64,000 bases of DNA, from positions 1 to 64,000 of the forward strand of contig NZ_JADFUA010000005.1 of the NCBI RefSeq assembly GCF_015223195.1, given 5' to 3'. The stretch's first letter is position 1, and every line of letters begins with the position of its first letter. The notes beneath the pieces were generated by a model that saw only the letters and a list, made by a program, of their open reading frames with translations, did not search any database and was not told the origin of the DNA. A program made the translations under genes and the position numbers. This document shows, one piece after another, positions 1 to 8,973 of this stretch. This DNA is from Chitinilyticum piscinae (lineage in GTDB: Bacteria > Pseudomonadota > Gammaproteobacteria > Burkholderiales > Chitinibacteraceae).

Positions 1-1010
1 GAGGGTGACCGTGTCACCCGTCGTCAGTCGCTGGACGGCGGCACTGTCATTGGCCAGCACGAAGCTGTAGCTGCCATTGGCGTTGAGCTGCAAGGTGCCG
101 TAGTCAGTCAGCACCGTCGACAACCCGGCCGGGGCAACCACCGTGCCGCTGCCGTCCCAGCTGACAAAGCTCTTGGGGTCGTCGGCGCCGTTGAGGTCAT
201 TGCTCAGCACAGAGGCACTGAGCGACTGGGTCGCACCGTCTTCGCGGACGCTCGGGGTGTCGTTGACCGCTTGTGGCAGGTCGTCCACCACCTTCACATC
301 CAGCGAGGCGGTCTGACTGTCGCCGTCACGGTCCATCACCTTCACCGCAAAGCTGTCCAGCATGCTGTTGCTGCCGTCGCCCGTGGGGTGGTTTGCGTCA
401 TTGACCAGCGTATAGCTGTAGCTGACCGTGCCGTTGCTGTAGCCCGTCACCGTCAGCGTGCCCAGTGCCGAGCTGACGCTGTGATCCGTGGCCAGGGTGC
501 CATCGGCATTGACCACCTGCTTGCTGCCGATCCACAGGCCTGCAAAGCCATCCGGGGTGCTGACGCTGAAGCTGCCGGTCTGCGTGAGCGCTCCGGCATC
601 CGGGCTGCGCCCGTCGGCCAGATTGGCTTCATAGACGGTTTCTTCGGCACCTTCGCCCGACAGGCCGGTGATGCTGACCCCGTCATTGGCACCCTGGATG
701 CTGATCACCAGCTGGGCGCTGGACGGGTCGCCGTCGGCATCCTGCATGGTGTAGCCCACCGTGAGGGTGACCGTGTCACCCGTCGTCAGTCGCTGGACGG
801 CGGCACTGTCATTGGCCAGCACGAAGCTGTAGCTGCCATTGGCGTTGAGCTGCAAGGTGCCGTAGTCGGCCAGCACCGTCGACAACCCGGCCGGGGCAAC
901 CACCGTGCCGCTGCCGTTCCAGCTGATAAAGCTCTTGGGGTCGTCGGCACCGTTGAGGTCGTTATCAAGCACATTGCCTGATGCGCCAATGGACTCGCTT
1001 TCTTCCCCAT
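1..1010 (-). repeat. 762-bp tandem repeat inside the adhesin gene
   Basis: The sequence at 1-250 recurs at 763-1010 with only a handful of base changes (for example tcagtcag against tcggccag near 105 and 867). The period is 762 bp, exactly 254 codons, so copy-number changes keep the reading frame. Each unit seems to hold two Ig-like domains, one ending in QGANDG and one ending in VVDDLPQA. The near identity implies recent duplication or ongoing homogenisation, and makes the region likely to be misassembled with short reads. Confidence 0.9.
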
Positions 1011-2322
1011 AGCCATCTTCGCTTAACTTGACAGCGTCATCGATGGCTTGCGGTACCGTATCCAGAATATTGATCGATCCCGTATCCGTACCTGTCTGAC
1101 CCAGTTGATCCGTCAAGGAAATACTGATGCTGTCACTCAAGGCTCCATTGCTATGATCCTGACCGCCGGGATTGACGACAAACTCATAACTCAAGGTCCC
1201 GGTCTGGCTGTCAAAGCCGGTGAGAATGAGTGTCCCGTGTTCGGTCACAAATTCGGCAGGTGAGCCGCCAAGATTCAGCAGCTGTGCAAGTGTTAGGGTA
1301 ATGCTGCCTTCACTTCCGGTCAGAGTGACACTGGCAATACCACCATCAGCCTGCAGCAGAATATTGCCGGTCACTCCAGCCTGGGCATTTTCAACGATGG
1401 TATTGTTGCCTGCCGCCTCTCCGTTGCTGTCTAAGAAATCGACAACGGGAGGATCCACAGGCGTCACGCCAATCTTCACCGTTGCGGTATCAACCCCGCC
1501 TTTTCCGTCGGTAATGGTGTAGGTAAAGCTGCCGCTGCCGTTGAAACCCTCATCCGGTGTAAACACTACCTTGCCGTCGATTAGGGCTACAGTGCCATTG
1601 ACTGCGCCCTGCACACTGATGATGGTCAGCGGGTCACCTTCCGGATCGGTGTCATTGGCCAGCAAGACGGCTGGATCAATAGTCAGCGGCGTGTTTTCAC
1701 GAGTAATCAGGGCATCATTGATCGCATCCGGAATCGTGCCATCATCCACAGCATCGGGTGGCTGGTTGACTGCCGGTGGTGTTCCGGGATCGGAATTGGC
1801 AATCGGGTCAAGCAGGTTGACATTGATGCCACCCGTATCAAATCCGCTACTCAAAGTACGCTGGGTATCATTGAAGGCGACAACCACGATGCTGCCACCG
1901 CCGTCATCCCCCCCGCCACCGGCCCCTGTCGGCCCAGCTGCGGTTGCTTCGGTAATTTGGGTCGGGTCGACGCCCTGAGCAATCAATTGCTGGATTTTTT
2001 CAGCATCACTGACCTCGGCAGCCCGATCTGCCGGAGCCGCAGCCAATTCATCTGCAGGTTTGAAGACGTCGAAGTCCAGCAGCATGCTGCTATTGCGCCC
2101 CAGATCGAGATGCTGGCCATTCTGAAAGGCAATACTGACGCTGCCGTCCTGCGTCTGGATGGTCTCGTTCTGGAAAACGGTATCACCGGCCTTGAGTTGC
2201 CGAACCACACCGGCACTATCCACAGCAGTGACTTCACCCGTCACCGCCTTGACCGTACCGATACCTTGCGCAGTCGCGCTGCCCTTGATGGTTTGGGTGG
2301 ATACCCCGCTTTGCCTGGCCAT
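1..2322 (-). CDS. LapA-type giant adhesin, N-terminal part (partial, continues past left edge)
   Basis: The frame is open for all 774 codons from an ATG at 2322 to the window edge. A GGAGGT ribosome site lies six bases before the start. There is no Sec signal; residues about 20-85 resemble the N-terminal retention module of LapA-like type I secreted adhesins (VKAVTGEVTAVDSAG, then a small beta fold). Residues 127-130 are TAAG, the kind of site the periplasmic protease LapG cuts, followed by a Gly/Asp-rich linker (133-143). After this come cadherin/VCBS-like Ig domains with DxDGD calcium motifs. From about position 1010 to the edge a unit of 254 residues (762 bp) begins to repeat, nearly identical in DNA. 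Known for the family: the retention module plugs the outer-membrane TolC-like pore and holds the adhesin on the surface for biofilm formation, under c-di-GMP control through LapD/LapG. The C-terminal RTX and secretion signal, and any lapBCDG genes, would lie outside the window. Confidence 0.9.
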   Translation of the reverse strand, partial: MARQSGVSTQTIKGSATAQGIGTVKAVTGEVTAVDSAGVVRQLKAGDTVFQNETIQTQDGSVSIAFQNGQHLDLGRNSSMLLDFDVFKPADELAAAPADRAAEVSDAEKIQQLIAQGVDPTQITEATAAGPTGAGGGGDDGGGSIVVVAFNDTQRTLSSGFDTGGINVNLLDPIANSDPGTPPAVNQPPDAVDDGTIPDAINDALITRENTPLTIDPAVLLANDTDPEGDPLTIISVQGAVNGTVALIDGKVVFTPDEGFNGSGSFTYTITDGKGGVDTATVKIGVTPVDPPVVDFLDSNGEAAGNNTIVENAQAGVTGNILLQADGGIASVTLTGSEGSITLTLAQLLNLGGSPAEFVTEHGTLILTGFDSQTGTLSYEFVVNPGGQDHSNGALSDSISISLTDQLGQTGTDTGSINILDTVPQAIDDAVKLSEDGYGEESESIGASGNVLDNDLNGADDPKSFISWNGSGTVVAPAGLSTVLADYGTLQLNANGSYSFVLANDSAAVQRLTTGDTVTLTVGYTMQDADGDPSSAQLVISIQGANDGVSITGLSGEGAEETVYEANLADGRSPDAGALTQTGSFSVSTPDGFAGLWIGSKQVVNADGTLATDHSVSSALGTLTVTGYSNGTVSYSYTLVNDANHPTGDGSNSMLDSFAVKVMDRDGDSQTASLDVKVVDDLPQAVNDTPSVREDGATQSLSASVLSNDLNGADDPKSFVSWDGSGTVVAPAGLSTVLTDYGTLQLNANGSYSFVLANDSAAVQRLTTGDTVTL

Positions 2323-2409
2323 GATGCACCTCCATAGAGGAAATCAACTATCCCGATTGGATATAGGAATGCTTCAGGCTCAATTTAGGCTGTTGCGGTC
2401 AGCCCCCCC

Positions 2410-2425
2410 TCGTACTTAGGTACTA
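2410..2425. promoter_or_regulatory. Palindromic candidate operator upstream of the adhesin gene
   Basis: An imperfect 16-bp palindrome (tcgtacttaggtacta, 12 of 16 positions symmetric) overlaps the stop codon of the LuxR-type gene and lies about 90 bp before the adhesin start. LuxR/NarL-type proteins bind short inverted repeats of this size, so autoregulation or adhesin control by the neighbouring regulator is plausible. This is inference from position and symmetry only. Confidence 0.4.
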
Positions 2426-3097
2426 GGAATCCTGCGCGGCCTGACCGTTGGTCGATTGCTGCTGGTGCAAGAGCAAAGCCAGCTGCAGGCGATCTGCCAC
2501 CCCGAGTTTGCTGAAGACGGCTGTCAGATGGGTTTTGACCGTGCGATCGGTAATATTCAGGGCACGGGCAATCTGCTTGTTGCTCGAGCCATCAGCCACC
2601 AGTTGCGCTACGTCGCGTTCGCGACCGGTCAAGGTTTGCAAGGCGCCTGCAGTTGGTGTAGCCATCGCCTCGCTGCGCTGTTGTAGATGCTGCATGAACA
2701 GTGGCCAGGCCCGGGCTGAAAGCCAGAATCCCCCTTGTGAGACCACCGCGATGATGCGGCGGCAGTCCTCCACTTTCAGGGCAGGATCACAACAGGCCAG
2801 AATGCCACAGCCCAGCCAGTGGAGCTCCTCCTGCTCGCTGAATCGGCGTCCGGCGAGCAACATCCGGCAGCGCCGCGCCAGCAGTGCCACCCAGCGCTCC
2901 AACACGACAGCGGGCATGCGGGCATCCAGCACGAGCAACTGCTCCTGCCCAAGTTGTTCAAGCGCCAGCAATTCGCAGCCTTCATGGCTGCATATTGGCG
3001 CTTGCTCCTCAAGAACCTGCTGCCAGGCGAGCCGGAAAGCCCGGCGACCAGAAACAATGTGCTGCACCTTGACCTTGCCCGCCGGCCAAGCCGGCAT
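2423..3097 (-). CDS. LuxR/NarL-family regulator with degenerate receiver
   Basis: The protein has 224 residues. The C-terminal part (about 155-215) is a clear LuxR-type helix-turn-helix: LTGRERDVAQLVADG, NKQIARALNI, RTVKTHL. The N-terminal 130 residues look like a receiver fold. Asp58 sits in LLVLDARMP at the phospho-acceptor position, but the acidic pair expected near the N-terminus is missing (VQHIVSGRRAF instead), so phosphorylation is doubtful. It stands 100 bp upstream of the adhesin gene on the same strand and probably regulates it, as CsgD-like and VpsT-like regulators do for biofilm matrix genes. That role is inference. The start is uncertain because the first residues (MPAWPAGK) are unusual; no other regulator or kinase is adjacent. 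Confidence 0.8.
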   Translation of the reverse strand: MPAWPAGKVKVQHIVSGRRAFRLAWQQVLEEQAPICSHEGCELLALEQLGQEQLLVLDARMPAVVLERWVALLARRCRMLLAGRRFSEQEELHWLGCGILACCDPALKVEDCRRIIAVVSQGGFWLSARAWPLFMQHLQQRSEAMATPTAGALQTLTGRERDVAQLVADGSSNKQIARALNITDRTVKTHLTAVFSKLGVADRLQLALLLHQQQSTNGQAAQDS

Positions 3098-3321
3098 TAA
3101 CGCTGCTTTACTTTTTATAGGCGGAAGCCGTCAATCTGCTGTCGCAATCAGCCGTGAAATGTCGACGGGGATCAGAGGAAACAATACATGCGTACGTATA
3201 GCCGTATAGTCGATTGAAAACATAGCAACCTGGCACATACCCACCACCCTCATCGCGTCGTCGCACACACTGGCGGGCGCCGATTCGGCTACAATAACAG
3301 CCCATACCGAGGTACCGACAC

Positions 3322-4707
3322 GTGACGACATCCCGCTTTGCTTCGCTCAATCTCTCTGCCGATTTTCTGGGCAATCTGGATAGCCTTGGCTACCGGGAAA
3401 TGACAGCAATCCAGGCAGCGGCGCTACCGGATGCGCTGGATGGCCGGGATCTGATCGCCCAGGCCAAGACGGGCAGCGGCAAAACCGCGACGTTTGGCAT
3501 TCCGATTCTGCACAAGCTGAATCCGCGCTTTTTCGGCATTCAGGCACTGGTGCTGTGCCCGACGCGCGAACTGGCCGACCAGGTTGCCAATGAGCTACGC
3601 CGGCTGGCACGCCACATCGACAATGTGAAGATCGTGACGCTGTGCGGTGGCGTCCCAATGGGGCCGCAGATCGGTTCGCTTGAACACGGAGCGCATATTG
3701 TTGTTGGCACCCCGGGGCGCATCCAGGATCACCTCTACCGGGAAACGCTCGACCTGTCGCGCATCAGCACGCTGGTCTTGGATGAGGCCGACCGCATGGT
3801 GGACATGGGCTTTGTCGACGATATCACGCGCATCGTGCGGGCCTGTCCGCGCTTTCGCCAGACGCTGCTGTTTTCGGCCACTTATCCGGACAGCATCCGC
3901 AAGATTGCATCACCCTTCCTGCGCAGCCCGCTGGAAATCAAGGTGGAAAGCCAGCATACCAGCAAGCTGATCGAGCAGCGCTTTTATGCCTGCGAACACG
4001 AATCACGCAATGAGGTGGTCGCCGAACTGCTGCGGCATTACCGCCCAGTGTCGGCACTGGCGTTCTGCAATACCAAGATCCATTGCCGCGAACTGGTCGA
4101 GCAGCTGCAGGATGCCGGCTTCTATGCCCTGCCACTGTATGGTGAACTGGAACAGCGGGATCGTGATGCAACACTGGTACAGTTTGCCAACCGCAGCATC
4201 AGTGTACTGGTCGCGACCGACGTCGCCGCACGCGGGCTGGATATCTCCGGCATCGATCTGGTGATCAATGTGGACATCGCCAAGGATACGGAAATTCACA
4301 TCCACCGGATCGGCCGCACGGGCCGTGCCGGCGAGAAAGGCATGGCGGTCAGTATCGCCAGTCCACAGGAAAAAAAATGGGTGCGCTTCATCGAGGAATA
4401 TCAGGGCGGCCCGGTGCGCTGGTACGAGCGCGATAGCCTCAACGACCCGGATGGCGCCCCGTTGCTGCCTCCGATGAAAACACTGAACATTGCCGGCGGC
4501 AAAAAGGACAAGCTGCGCCCGGGCGATATTCTGGGCGCGCTCACCGGCGATGGCGGACTGAGCGGACAGCAAGTTGGCAAGATCGCGGTATTTGACCAGC
4601 AGAGTTTTGTAGCCATTGATCGCAGCGTGGCCGACAAGGTATTCCGCCAGCTGGAACGCAGCAAGATGAAAGGTCGCGAATTCAAGATGCGCTGGATCGG
4701 TCTCTAG
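3322..4707 (+). CDS. dbpA: ATP-dependent RNA helicase DbpA
   Basis: The protein has 461 residues and begins with GTG. Helicase motifs are in order: Q motif (GYREMTAIQ, about 23-31), Walker A AKTGSGKT (48-55), PTREL, DEAD (154-157), SAT (185-187), and HRIGRTGR in the second RecA domain. The C-terminal about 75 residues (GGKKDKLRPGDILGALTG ... KMKGREFKM) match the DbpA RNA-binding domain, which in E. coli recognises hairpin 92 of 23S rRNA and aids late 50S assembly. That domain, not only the DEAD core, supports the specific name. It is transcribed alone, divergent from the LuxR gene over a 224-bp gap and convergent with cheR. A TACAAT at 3290-3295 could be a -10 box, but I see no good -35. Confidence 0.93.
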   Translation: MTTSRFASLNLSADFLGNLDSLGYREMTAIQAAALPDALDGRDLIAQAKTGSGKTATFGIPILHKLNPRFFGIQALVLCPTRELADQVANELRRLARHIDNVKIVTLCGGVPMGPQIGSLEHGAHIVVGTPGRIQDHLYRETLDLSRISTLVLDEADRMVDMGFVDDITRIVRACPRFRQTLLFSATYPDSIRKIASPFLRSPLEIKVESQHTSKLIEQRFYACEHESRNEVVAELLRHYRPVSALAFCNTKIHCRELVEQLQDAGFYALPLYGELEQRDRDATLVQFANRSISVLVATDVAARGLDISGIDLVINVDIAKDTEIHIHRIGRTGRAGEKGMAVSIASPQEKKWVRFIEEYQGGPVRWYERDSLNDPDGAPLLPPMKTLNIAGGKKDKLRPGDILGALTGDGGLSGQQVGKIAVFDQQSFVAIDRSVADKVFRQLERSKMKGREFKMRWIGL

Positions 4708-4748
4708 CCAAGAGCGCGGCCAGCTGCAGGGCTGGTCGCACCCGAAAA

Positions 4749-5606
4749 CTAGTAACTGCGCAGCGGGGCTCCCCCTGTCGACGGCGCCCCAGCCAGTTCG
4801 TACACCGTCTTGCCCTGGAGGCGGAAGTAATCTGCCGCGTGATACAGGTTTTCCGAATGCCCGACAAACAGCAAACCGTCCGGCTTCATCAGCGGAGCAA
4901 AGCGCTGCAGGATTTTGAGCTGGGTCGGCTTGTCGAAGTAGATCATCACGTTGCGGCAGAAAATCGCATCAAACGGGCCGCGCACCAGCCAGGAAGCCTC
5001 GATCAGATTCAGCTTGCGAAACACGATCATGTCGCGCAGTTCCTGCTTGACGCGGTAGGTTCGGCCATCGGCCTGCTTGTCAAAGAAACGACTGACACGC
5101 GCCGCACCGATTTTCTGCACTTCCTCGGCGTTGTAGATCCCGTTCTTGGCCACCTCGAGTACATTGGTATCCAAATCGGTTGCGACAATCTTCACCGGCG
5201 GGCGCAGCGTATCGAAGGCCTCGCAAGCGGTCATCGCAATCGTATAGGGCTCCTCGCCCGTGCTGGATGCCGAACACCAGACATTGAGCCCACCCAGGGC
5301 TGAGCGCTGCTTGCGCAGATGCTCGGCCAGAATCGGGAAATGATGCGCCTCGCGAAAAAACGAAGTGAGGTTGGTGGTCAGCGAGTTGGTGAACAGCTCG
5401 AATTCCTTGCTGTCGCCACGCTCCAGCACCCGCAGATAGTCGTTGAAGGTCTGCAGATTCAACGCACGCAAGCGCTTGGCCAGCCGGCCGTACACCATAT
5501 CCTGCTTGGACGGTGCCAGCGCGATACCCGCGTAGTCGTAGATCATCTTGCGGACTTTTTCGAAATCGGCCTGGGTGAACTGAAATTCGCGGGAACTGGA
5601 AATCAT
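4749..5606 (-). CDS. cheR: Chemotaxis protein methyltransferase CheR
   Basis: The protein has 285 residues, normal for CheR. The N-terminal helical domain (about 1-85) is followed by a SAM-binding Rossmann domain starting near LNVWCSASSTGEEPYTIAM, the characteristic CheR motif, and later by IFCRNVMIYFD and GHSENL. CheR methylates glutamates on chemoreceptors and opposes CheB during adaptation. No other che gene is next to it; the only chemoreceptor in the window lies 35 kb away. It lacks the TPR extension of some CheR variants. Spacing to the upstream DUF1992 gene is 68 bp on the same strand, so cotranscription is possible but not evident. Confidence 0.93.
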   Translation of the reverse strand: MISSSREFQFTQADFEKVRKMIYDYAGIALAPSKQDMVYGRLAKRLRALNLQTFNDYLRVLERGDSKEFELFTNSLTTNLTSFFREAHHFPILAEHLRKQRSALGGLNVWCSASSTGEEPYTIAMTACEAFDTLRPPVKIVATDLDTNVLEVAKNGIYNAEEVQKIGAARVSRFFDKQADGRTYRVKQELRDMIVFRKLNLIEASWLVRGPFDAIFCRNVMIYFDKPTQLKILQRFAPLMKPDGLLFVGHSENLYHAADYFRLQGKTVYELAGAPSTGGAPLRSY

Positions 5607-5674
5607 GGGCTCACTCGGATGAGGTTATGTTGGGGATACTGGCACACGGCAAGCCGCGCCAGCCACTGGGCTTA

Positions 5675-6064
5675 CTACGATATAGCACCTGCACTGGTGG
5701 GCTGCGCAAAACGCTGCGCCAATTGCGAGCCATAGTACTCGACCCGCAAGGCAGCGTGCCCCTGCTGCAGCAGGAACAGATTGATGCGGGCCAGCCGCGC
5801 CAGCAGTGCCGGGCGGCAGTCGGCACAGGCCGTTACCAGTTGTAGGCTGATTTCGACCGCTTCACGGTGCTGCTCGATCTCGGGCGGGATATAGCCCGCG
5901 TTTTTCAGTGGGCGATAAGCAATGCGCTGATGCTCGGGCAGCAGTGGGTCAATCGCTTCTTGTGGCAAGGGCTGCCCCATGCCGGGCAGATTATCGAACT
6001 CCCCTGCATCGCGCGCCGCCTCGATGCGGCGCTCGGCGAGCTCAAGCAGCAAACCGAAACTCAT
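5675..6064 (-). CDS. DUF1992 (DnaJ-homologue subfamily C member 28-like) protein
   Basis: The protein has 129 residues. The N-terminus ([25 protein letters not shown]) is the signature of the DUF1992 domain, also found in eukaryotic DNAJC28 proteins. There is no J domain, signal peptide or membrane segment. Its ATG overlaps the ubiD stop codon (ATGA, 6061-6064), so the two are probably translated together. The function is not known to me. The C-terminal tail is hydrophilic and poorly conserved in character. Confidence 0.85.
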   Translation of the reverse strand: MSFGLLLELAERRIEAARDAGEFDNLPGMGQPLPQEAIDPLLPEHQRIAYRPLKNAGYIPPEIEQHREAVEISLQLVTACADCRPALLARLARINLFLLQQGHAALRVEYYGSQLAQRFAQPTSAGAIS

Positions 6065-7605
6065 CGGCCAAGACCCAGGCTGGCAGGATCGATTTCAGCC
6101 AGCAGCGCATCGATGCGTGCCACGGCAGCGCCATCGCGTTCGATCACCCGGCCCCATTCGCGATTGGTTTCACCCGGCCACTTGTTGGTGGCATCCAGCC
6201 CCATCTTGCCGCCCAGGCCGCTGATGGGCGAAGCAAAATCGAGATAATCAATCGGCGTGTTTTCCACCAGCACTGTGTCGCGCACCGGATCCATGCGCGT
6301 GGTGATTGCCCAGATGACCTCCTGCCAGCTGCGCGCATCGACATCGTCATCCACCACCACAATGTACTTGGTGTACATGAACTGACGCAGGAAGGACCAC
6401 ACACCGAAGAGCACGCGCTTGGCGTGACCGGGGTATTGCTTCTTGATCGAAACGATCGCCATCCGGTAGCTGCAGCCTTCGGGCGGCAGATAGAAATCGG
6501 TGATTTCCGGGAACTGCTTTTGCAGGATCGGCACGAAAACTTCATTCAGTGCCACCCCCAGCATCGCCGGCTCATCAGGCGGCTTGCCGGTATAGGTGCT
6601 GTGATAGACCGGATTGTCGCGATGCGTGATGCAGTCGATTTCGAACACCGGAAACCAGTCCTGTTCGTTGTAGTAACCAGTGTGATCCCCGTACGGCCCC
6701 TCCAGCGCATGCAGGTAACCATTGATTTCCTTGATGGGGACGCCATGCTCTGAAACACCACTGAACCCCGGCTCGCAGGGCTTGATGGCGCCTTCGAGCA
6801 CGATTTCTGCAGTGGCCGGCACCTGCAGATCGCTGCCGATGCAGCGGGTCAACTCGGTCTTGCTGCCACGCAGGAGGCCGGCGAACTGGTATTCGGACAG
6901 CGTGTCCGGCACCGGCGTAACAGCGCCGAGGATCGTAGCCGGATCACAGCCCAGCACCACGGCAATCGGGAATGGCTGGCCCGGATTTTGTGCGGCATGT
7001 TCGCGAAAATCCAGCGCGCCGCCCCGATGCGCCAGCCAGCGCATGATCACCTGATTTTTTGCGATCACCTGCTGCCGGTAGATGCCGAGATTCTGGCGCT
7101 TCTTGCCCGGCCCGCGCGTGACCACCAGCCCCCAGGTAATCAGCGGGGCCACATCACCGGGCCAGCAGTGCTGCACCGGAATCGTGCCCAGATCAACCTC
7201 GCTGCCTTCCAGCACATTCTGCTGCACCTGTCCCTTGCCGATTTCTTTCGGCGACATGGACAGCACCTGCTTCAGCAGCGGCAATTTGTCCCAGGCATCG
7301 CGCAAGCCTTTGGGCGGCTCGGGCTCTTTCAGATACGCCAGCGTCTTGCCGATCTCGCGCAACGCCGAGGTGTCCTGCGCGCCCATTCCCAACGCAACAC
7401 GTCTGGGAGTACCAAACAGATTGCCCAGTACCGGCATGCGGTACCCGGGCACATTTTCAAACAGGATCGCCGGCCCTTGTGCGCGCAGGACGCGATCGCA
7501 CAGTTCGGTCATTTCCAGGCGGGGCGATACCGGCACACTCAGCCGGCGCAATTCGCCCTGCTGCTCCAACCCCTTCATGAAATCGCGCAAATCTCGGTAT
7601 TGCAT
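6061..7605 (-). CDS. ubiD: UbiD family 4-hydroxy-3-polyprenylbenzoate decarboxylase
   Basis: The protein has 514 residues from the ATG at 7605 ([19 protein letters not shown]). An in-frame start at 7656 would add 17 residues unlike the family, so I prefer the shorter form. Typical UbiD features are visible: the N-terminal RDLRDF region, [17 protein letters not shown] and the long C-terminal domain ending in DATNKWPGE. UbiD removes the carboxyl group of the ubiquinone precursor using prenylated FMN made by UbiX. No ubiX or other ubi gene is adjacent. It overlaps the DUF1992 gene by 4 bp. Confidence 0.95.
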   Translation of the reverse strand: MQYRDLRDFMKGLEQQGELRRLSVPVSPRLEMTELCDRVLRAQGPAILFENVPGYRMPVLGNLFGTPRRVALGMGAQDTSALREIGKTLAYLKEPEPPKGLRDAWDKLPLLKQVLSMSPKEIGKGQVQQNVLEGSEVDLGTIPVQHCWPGDVAPLITWGLVVTRGPGKKRQNLGIYRQQVIAKNQVIMRWLAHRGGALDFREHAAQNPGQPFPIAVVLGCDPATILGAVTPVPDTLSEYQFAGLLRGSKTELTRCIGSDLQVPATAEIVLEGAIKPCEPGFSGVSEHGVPIKEINGYLHALEGPYGDHTGYYNEQDWFPVFEIDCITHRDNPVYHSTYTGKPPDEPAMLGVALNEVFVPILQKQFPEITDFYLPPEGCSYRMAIVSIKKQYPGHAKRVLFGVWSFLRQFMYTKYIVVVDDDVDARSWQEVIWAITTRMDPVRDTVLVENTPIDYLDFASPISGLGGKMGLDATNKWPGETNREWGRVIERDGAAVARIDALLAEIDPASLGLGR

Positions 7606-7669
7606 GGCTTTTCCCGTGAAAACGCCCGGACTCGCCGGGCGCATATACATTAGCACGTACCAGCCGGAA

Positions 7670-8575
7670 TCATCCGGAAATAGTCATGTTCGCGCGATAT
7701 ACCTCACCCGGCTTCAGGGTGATGGCATTATCGAACGCATCGCCCCGCTCAACACAGACAAAGCCGGTATACGCGGGACCGATATCACCGCCCTTGAGGG
7801 CATTGGTCCCCGGATTCCAGACAATCGCGCTGCGCGTGTCACTATCGATACGGGTTTGCCCTGAGGGCGTGCGGATGATCTGTACCGCCGGTACATCAAG
7901 ATAAACCGAATCATGAACATCGCGGATGACCACATCGCCTTCATTATGCAGGCGGGTGATGCCACCCAGGGTATTGATCTGTTCGCAGCCAGCCAGCCCC
8001 TCGATCACGCATTCGGCCACATTCGGCACGGCAAAGTAGCTATGCATGGCAGCGGTAAATTCGACCGGCACATGCCCCTGATGTTCCGCCTCCAGCATCA
8101 CGGTCAGCTCGCTGCCGACGGTGATGGCAAAGCGGAAATGGAAATGATGCGGCCACATCTCGCGGGTCAGCAAGGTATCCTTCAGGCCGAGCACCAGCTG
8201 ATGGCGGCCGTCGGCGAGTACCTCGGCACTTTCCAGTTGCCAGTCGCTGGTGCGCGCGAAACCGTGCGCCGGCAGCCCGCGACTCTTGTCTGGATGGCCA
8301 CCAAACCATGGCAGGCACAGTGGAATGCCGCCGCGGATCGCTTTGCCGGGATTGAATTTGGCCAGCGGCGACAGCCAGAGCAGGTCACGCCCGCCCTGCG
8401 GCACGAAGGACAGCAGATGCGCCCCCTGCAGGGCAAGGACAGCGCGCCCGTGGGCATTCTGGATTTCCAGTACGGGCAGTCCTGCCCCACGTCCCGGATA
8501 CAACTCGTCCGAGGAACGCAGAACGACTCCGGGCACGGCAGCAAGCAGCTGGGCCAGATCGGCTGGACTGGTCAT
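7670..8575 (-). CDS. D-hexose-6-phosphate mutarotase (YeaD-like aldose 1-epimerase)
   Basis: The protein has 301 residues from the ATG at 8575, which has GGGAGA eight bases upstream; a start at 8632 would add 19 atypical residues. The galactose-mutarotase-like fold is indicated by [33 protein letters not shown], and GFVCVERGD near the C-terminus. YeaD-type enzymes interconvert the anomers of glucose-6-phosphate and related sugars. It is transcribed in the same direction as ubiD with 64 bp between, but no sugar genes are adjacent. Confidence 0.88.
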   Translation of the reverse strand: MTSPADLAQLLAAVPGVVLRSSDELYPGRGAGLPVLEIQNAHGRAVLALQGAHLLSFVPQGGRDLLWLSPLAKFNPGKAIRGGIPLCLPWFGGHPDKSRGLPAHGFARTSDWQLESAEVLADGRHQLVLGLKDTLLTREMWPHHFHFRFAITVGSELTVMLEAEHQGHVPVEFTAAMHSYFAVPNVAECVIEGLAGCEQINTLGGITRLHNEGDVVIRDVHDSVYLDVPAVQIIRTPSGQTRIDSDTRSAIVWNPGTNALKGGDIGPAYTGFVCVERGDAFDNAITLKPGEVYRANMTISG

Positions 8576-8697
8576 TGGAAATCTCCCTTTGGCAAAACGG
8601 GCATTGTAATGCATGGAGCCAAGCCGCGGCAAAGCCGGGGAGCGTCACCTTACATGCCGTTGCGCCGGGACAAGGGTAGAGAAAAAGCAGGCGAGGA

Positions 8698-8772
8698 TGG
8701 CGGCCCCAACAGGAATCGAACCTGTAACTAGCCCTTAGGAGGGGCTTGTTATATCCATTTAACTATGAGGCC
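8698..8772 (-). tRNA. tRNA-Arg (anticodon CCU), CCA encoded
   Basis: On the minus strand the sequence folds as a full cloverleaf. Acceptor GGCCTCA pairs with TGGGGCC with one G-T wobble. The anticodon stem AGCCC/GGGCT holds loop CTCCTAA with anticodon CCT, and the T arm ACAGG/CCTGT holds TTCGATT. The discriminator is G and CCA follows in the DNA (8698-8700). This tRNA reads the rare arginine codon AGG. Confidence 0.95.
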
Positions 8773-8973
8773 TGCCCAAGATGCATCCGCCGCCTCCGGA
8801 CGAAGGCGTGTCTGACGCTGGCGCATGATACCGAAGCAGCGCAAAAACGGGAAGCTGCCATGGTCGCCCGCCCGGCATCGCGGTTGCATCCTTGTCGCCC
8901 GGATGCACGCAGTGCTGGCCGGGATACGCGCTTTGCTCTAAGGTGGCGGTTTGTCGCAATCGTGGAGCCGGTC

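Noticed and set aside
1983-2237. Short minus-strand and plus-strand frames inside the adhesin region (also 453-692, 786-1016, 271-981)
   Set aside because: All lie in other frames of the continuous adhesin frame, whose Ig-like repeats, retention module and ribosome site are clear.
8698-8772. Integration site of a genomic island at the tRNA-Arg gene
   Set aside because: I see no integrase, no repeat of the tRNA end and no base-composition break nearby; the flanks are housekeeping genes.
8746-8973. Upstream extension of the ParA reading frame by 76 residues
   Set aside because: It would overlap the tRNA-Arg gene and begin with residues unlike any ParA. The ATG at 8974 directly precedes the conserved Walker motif.
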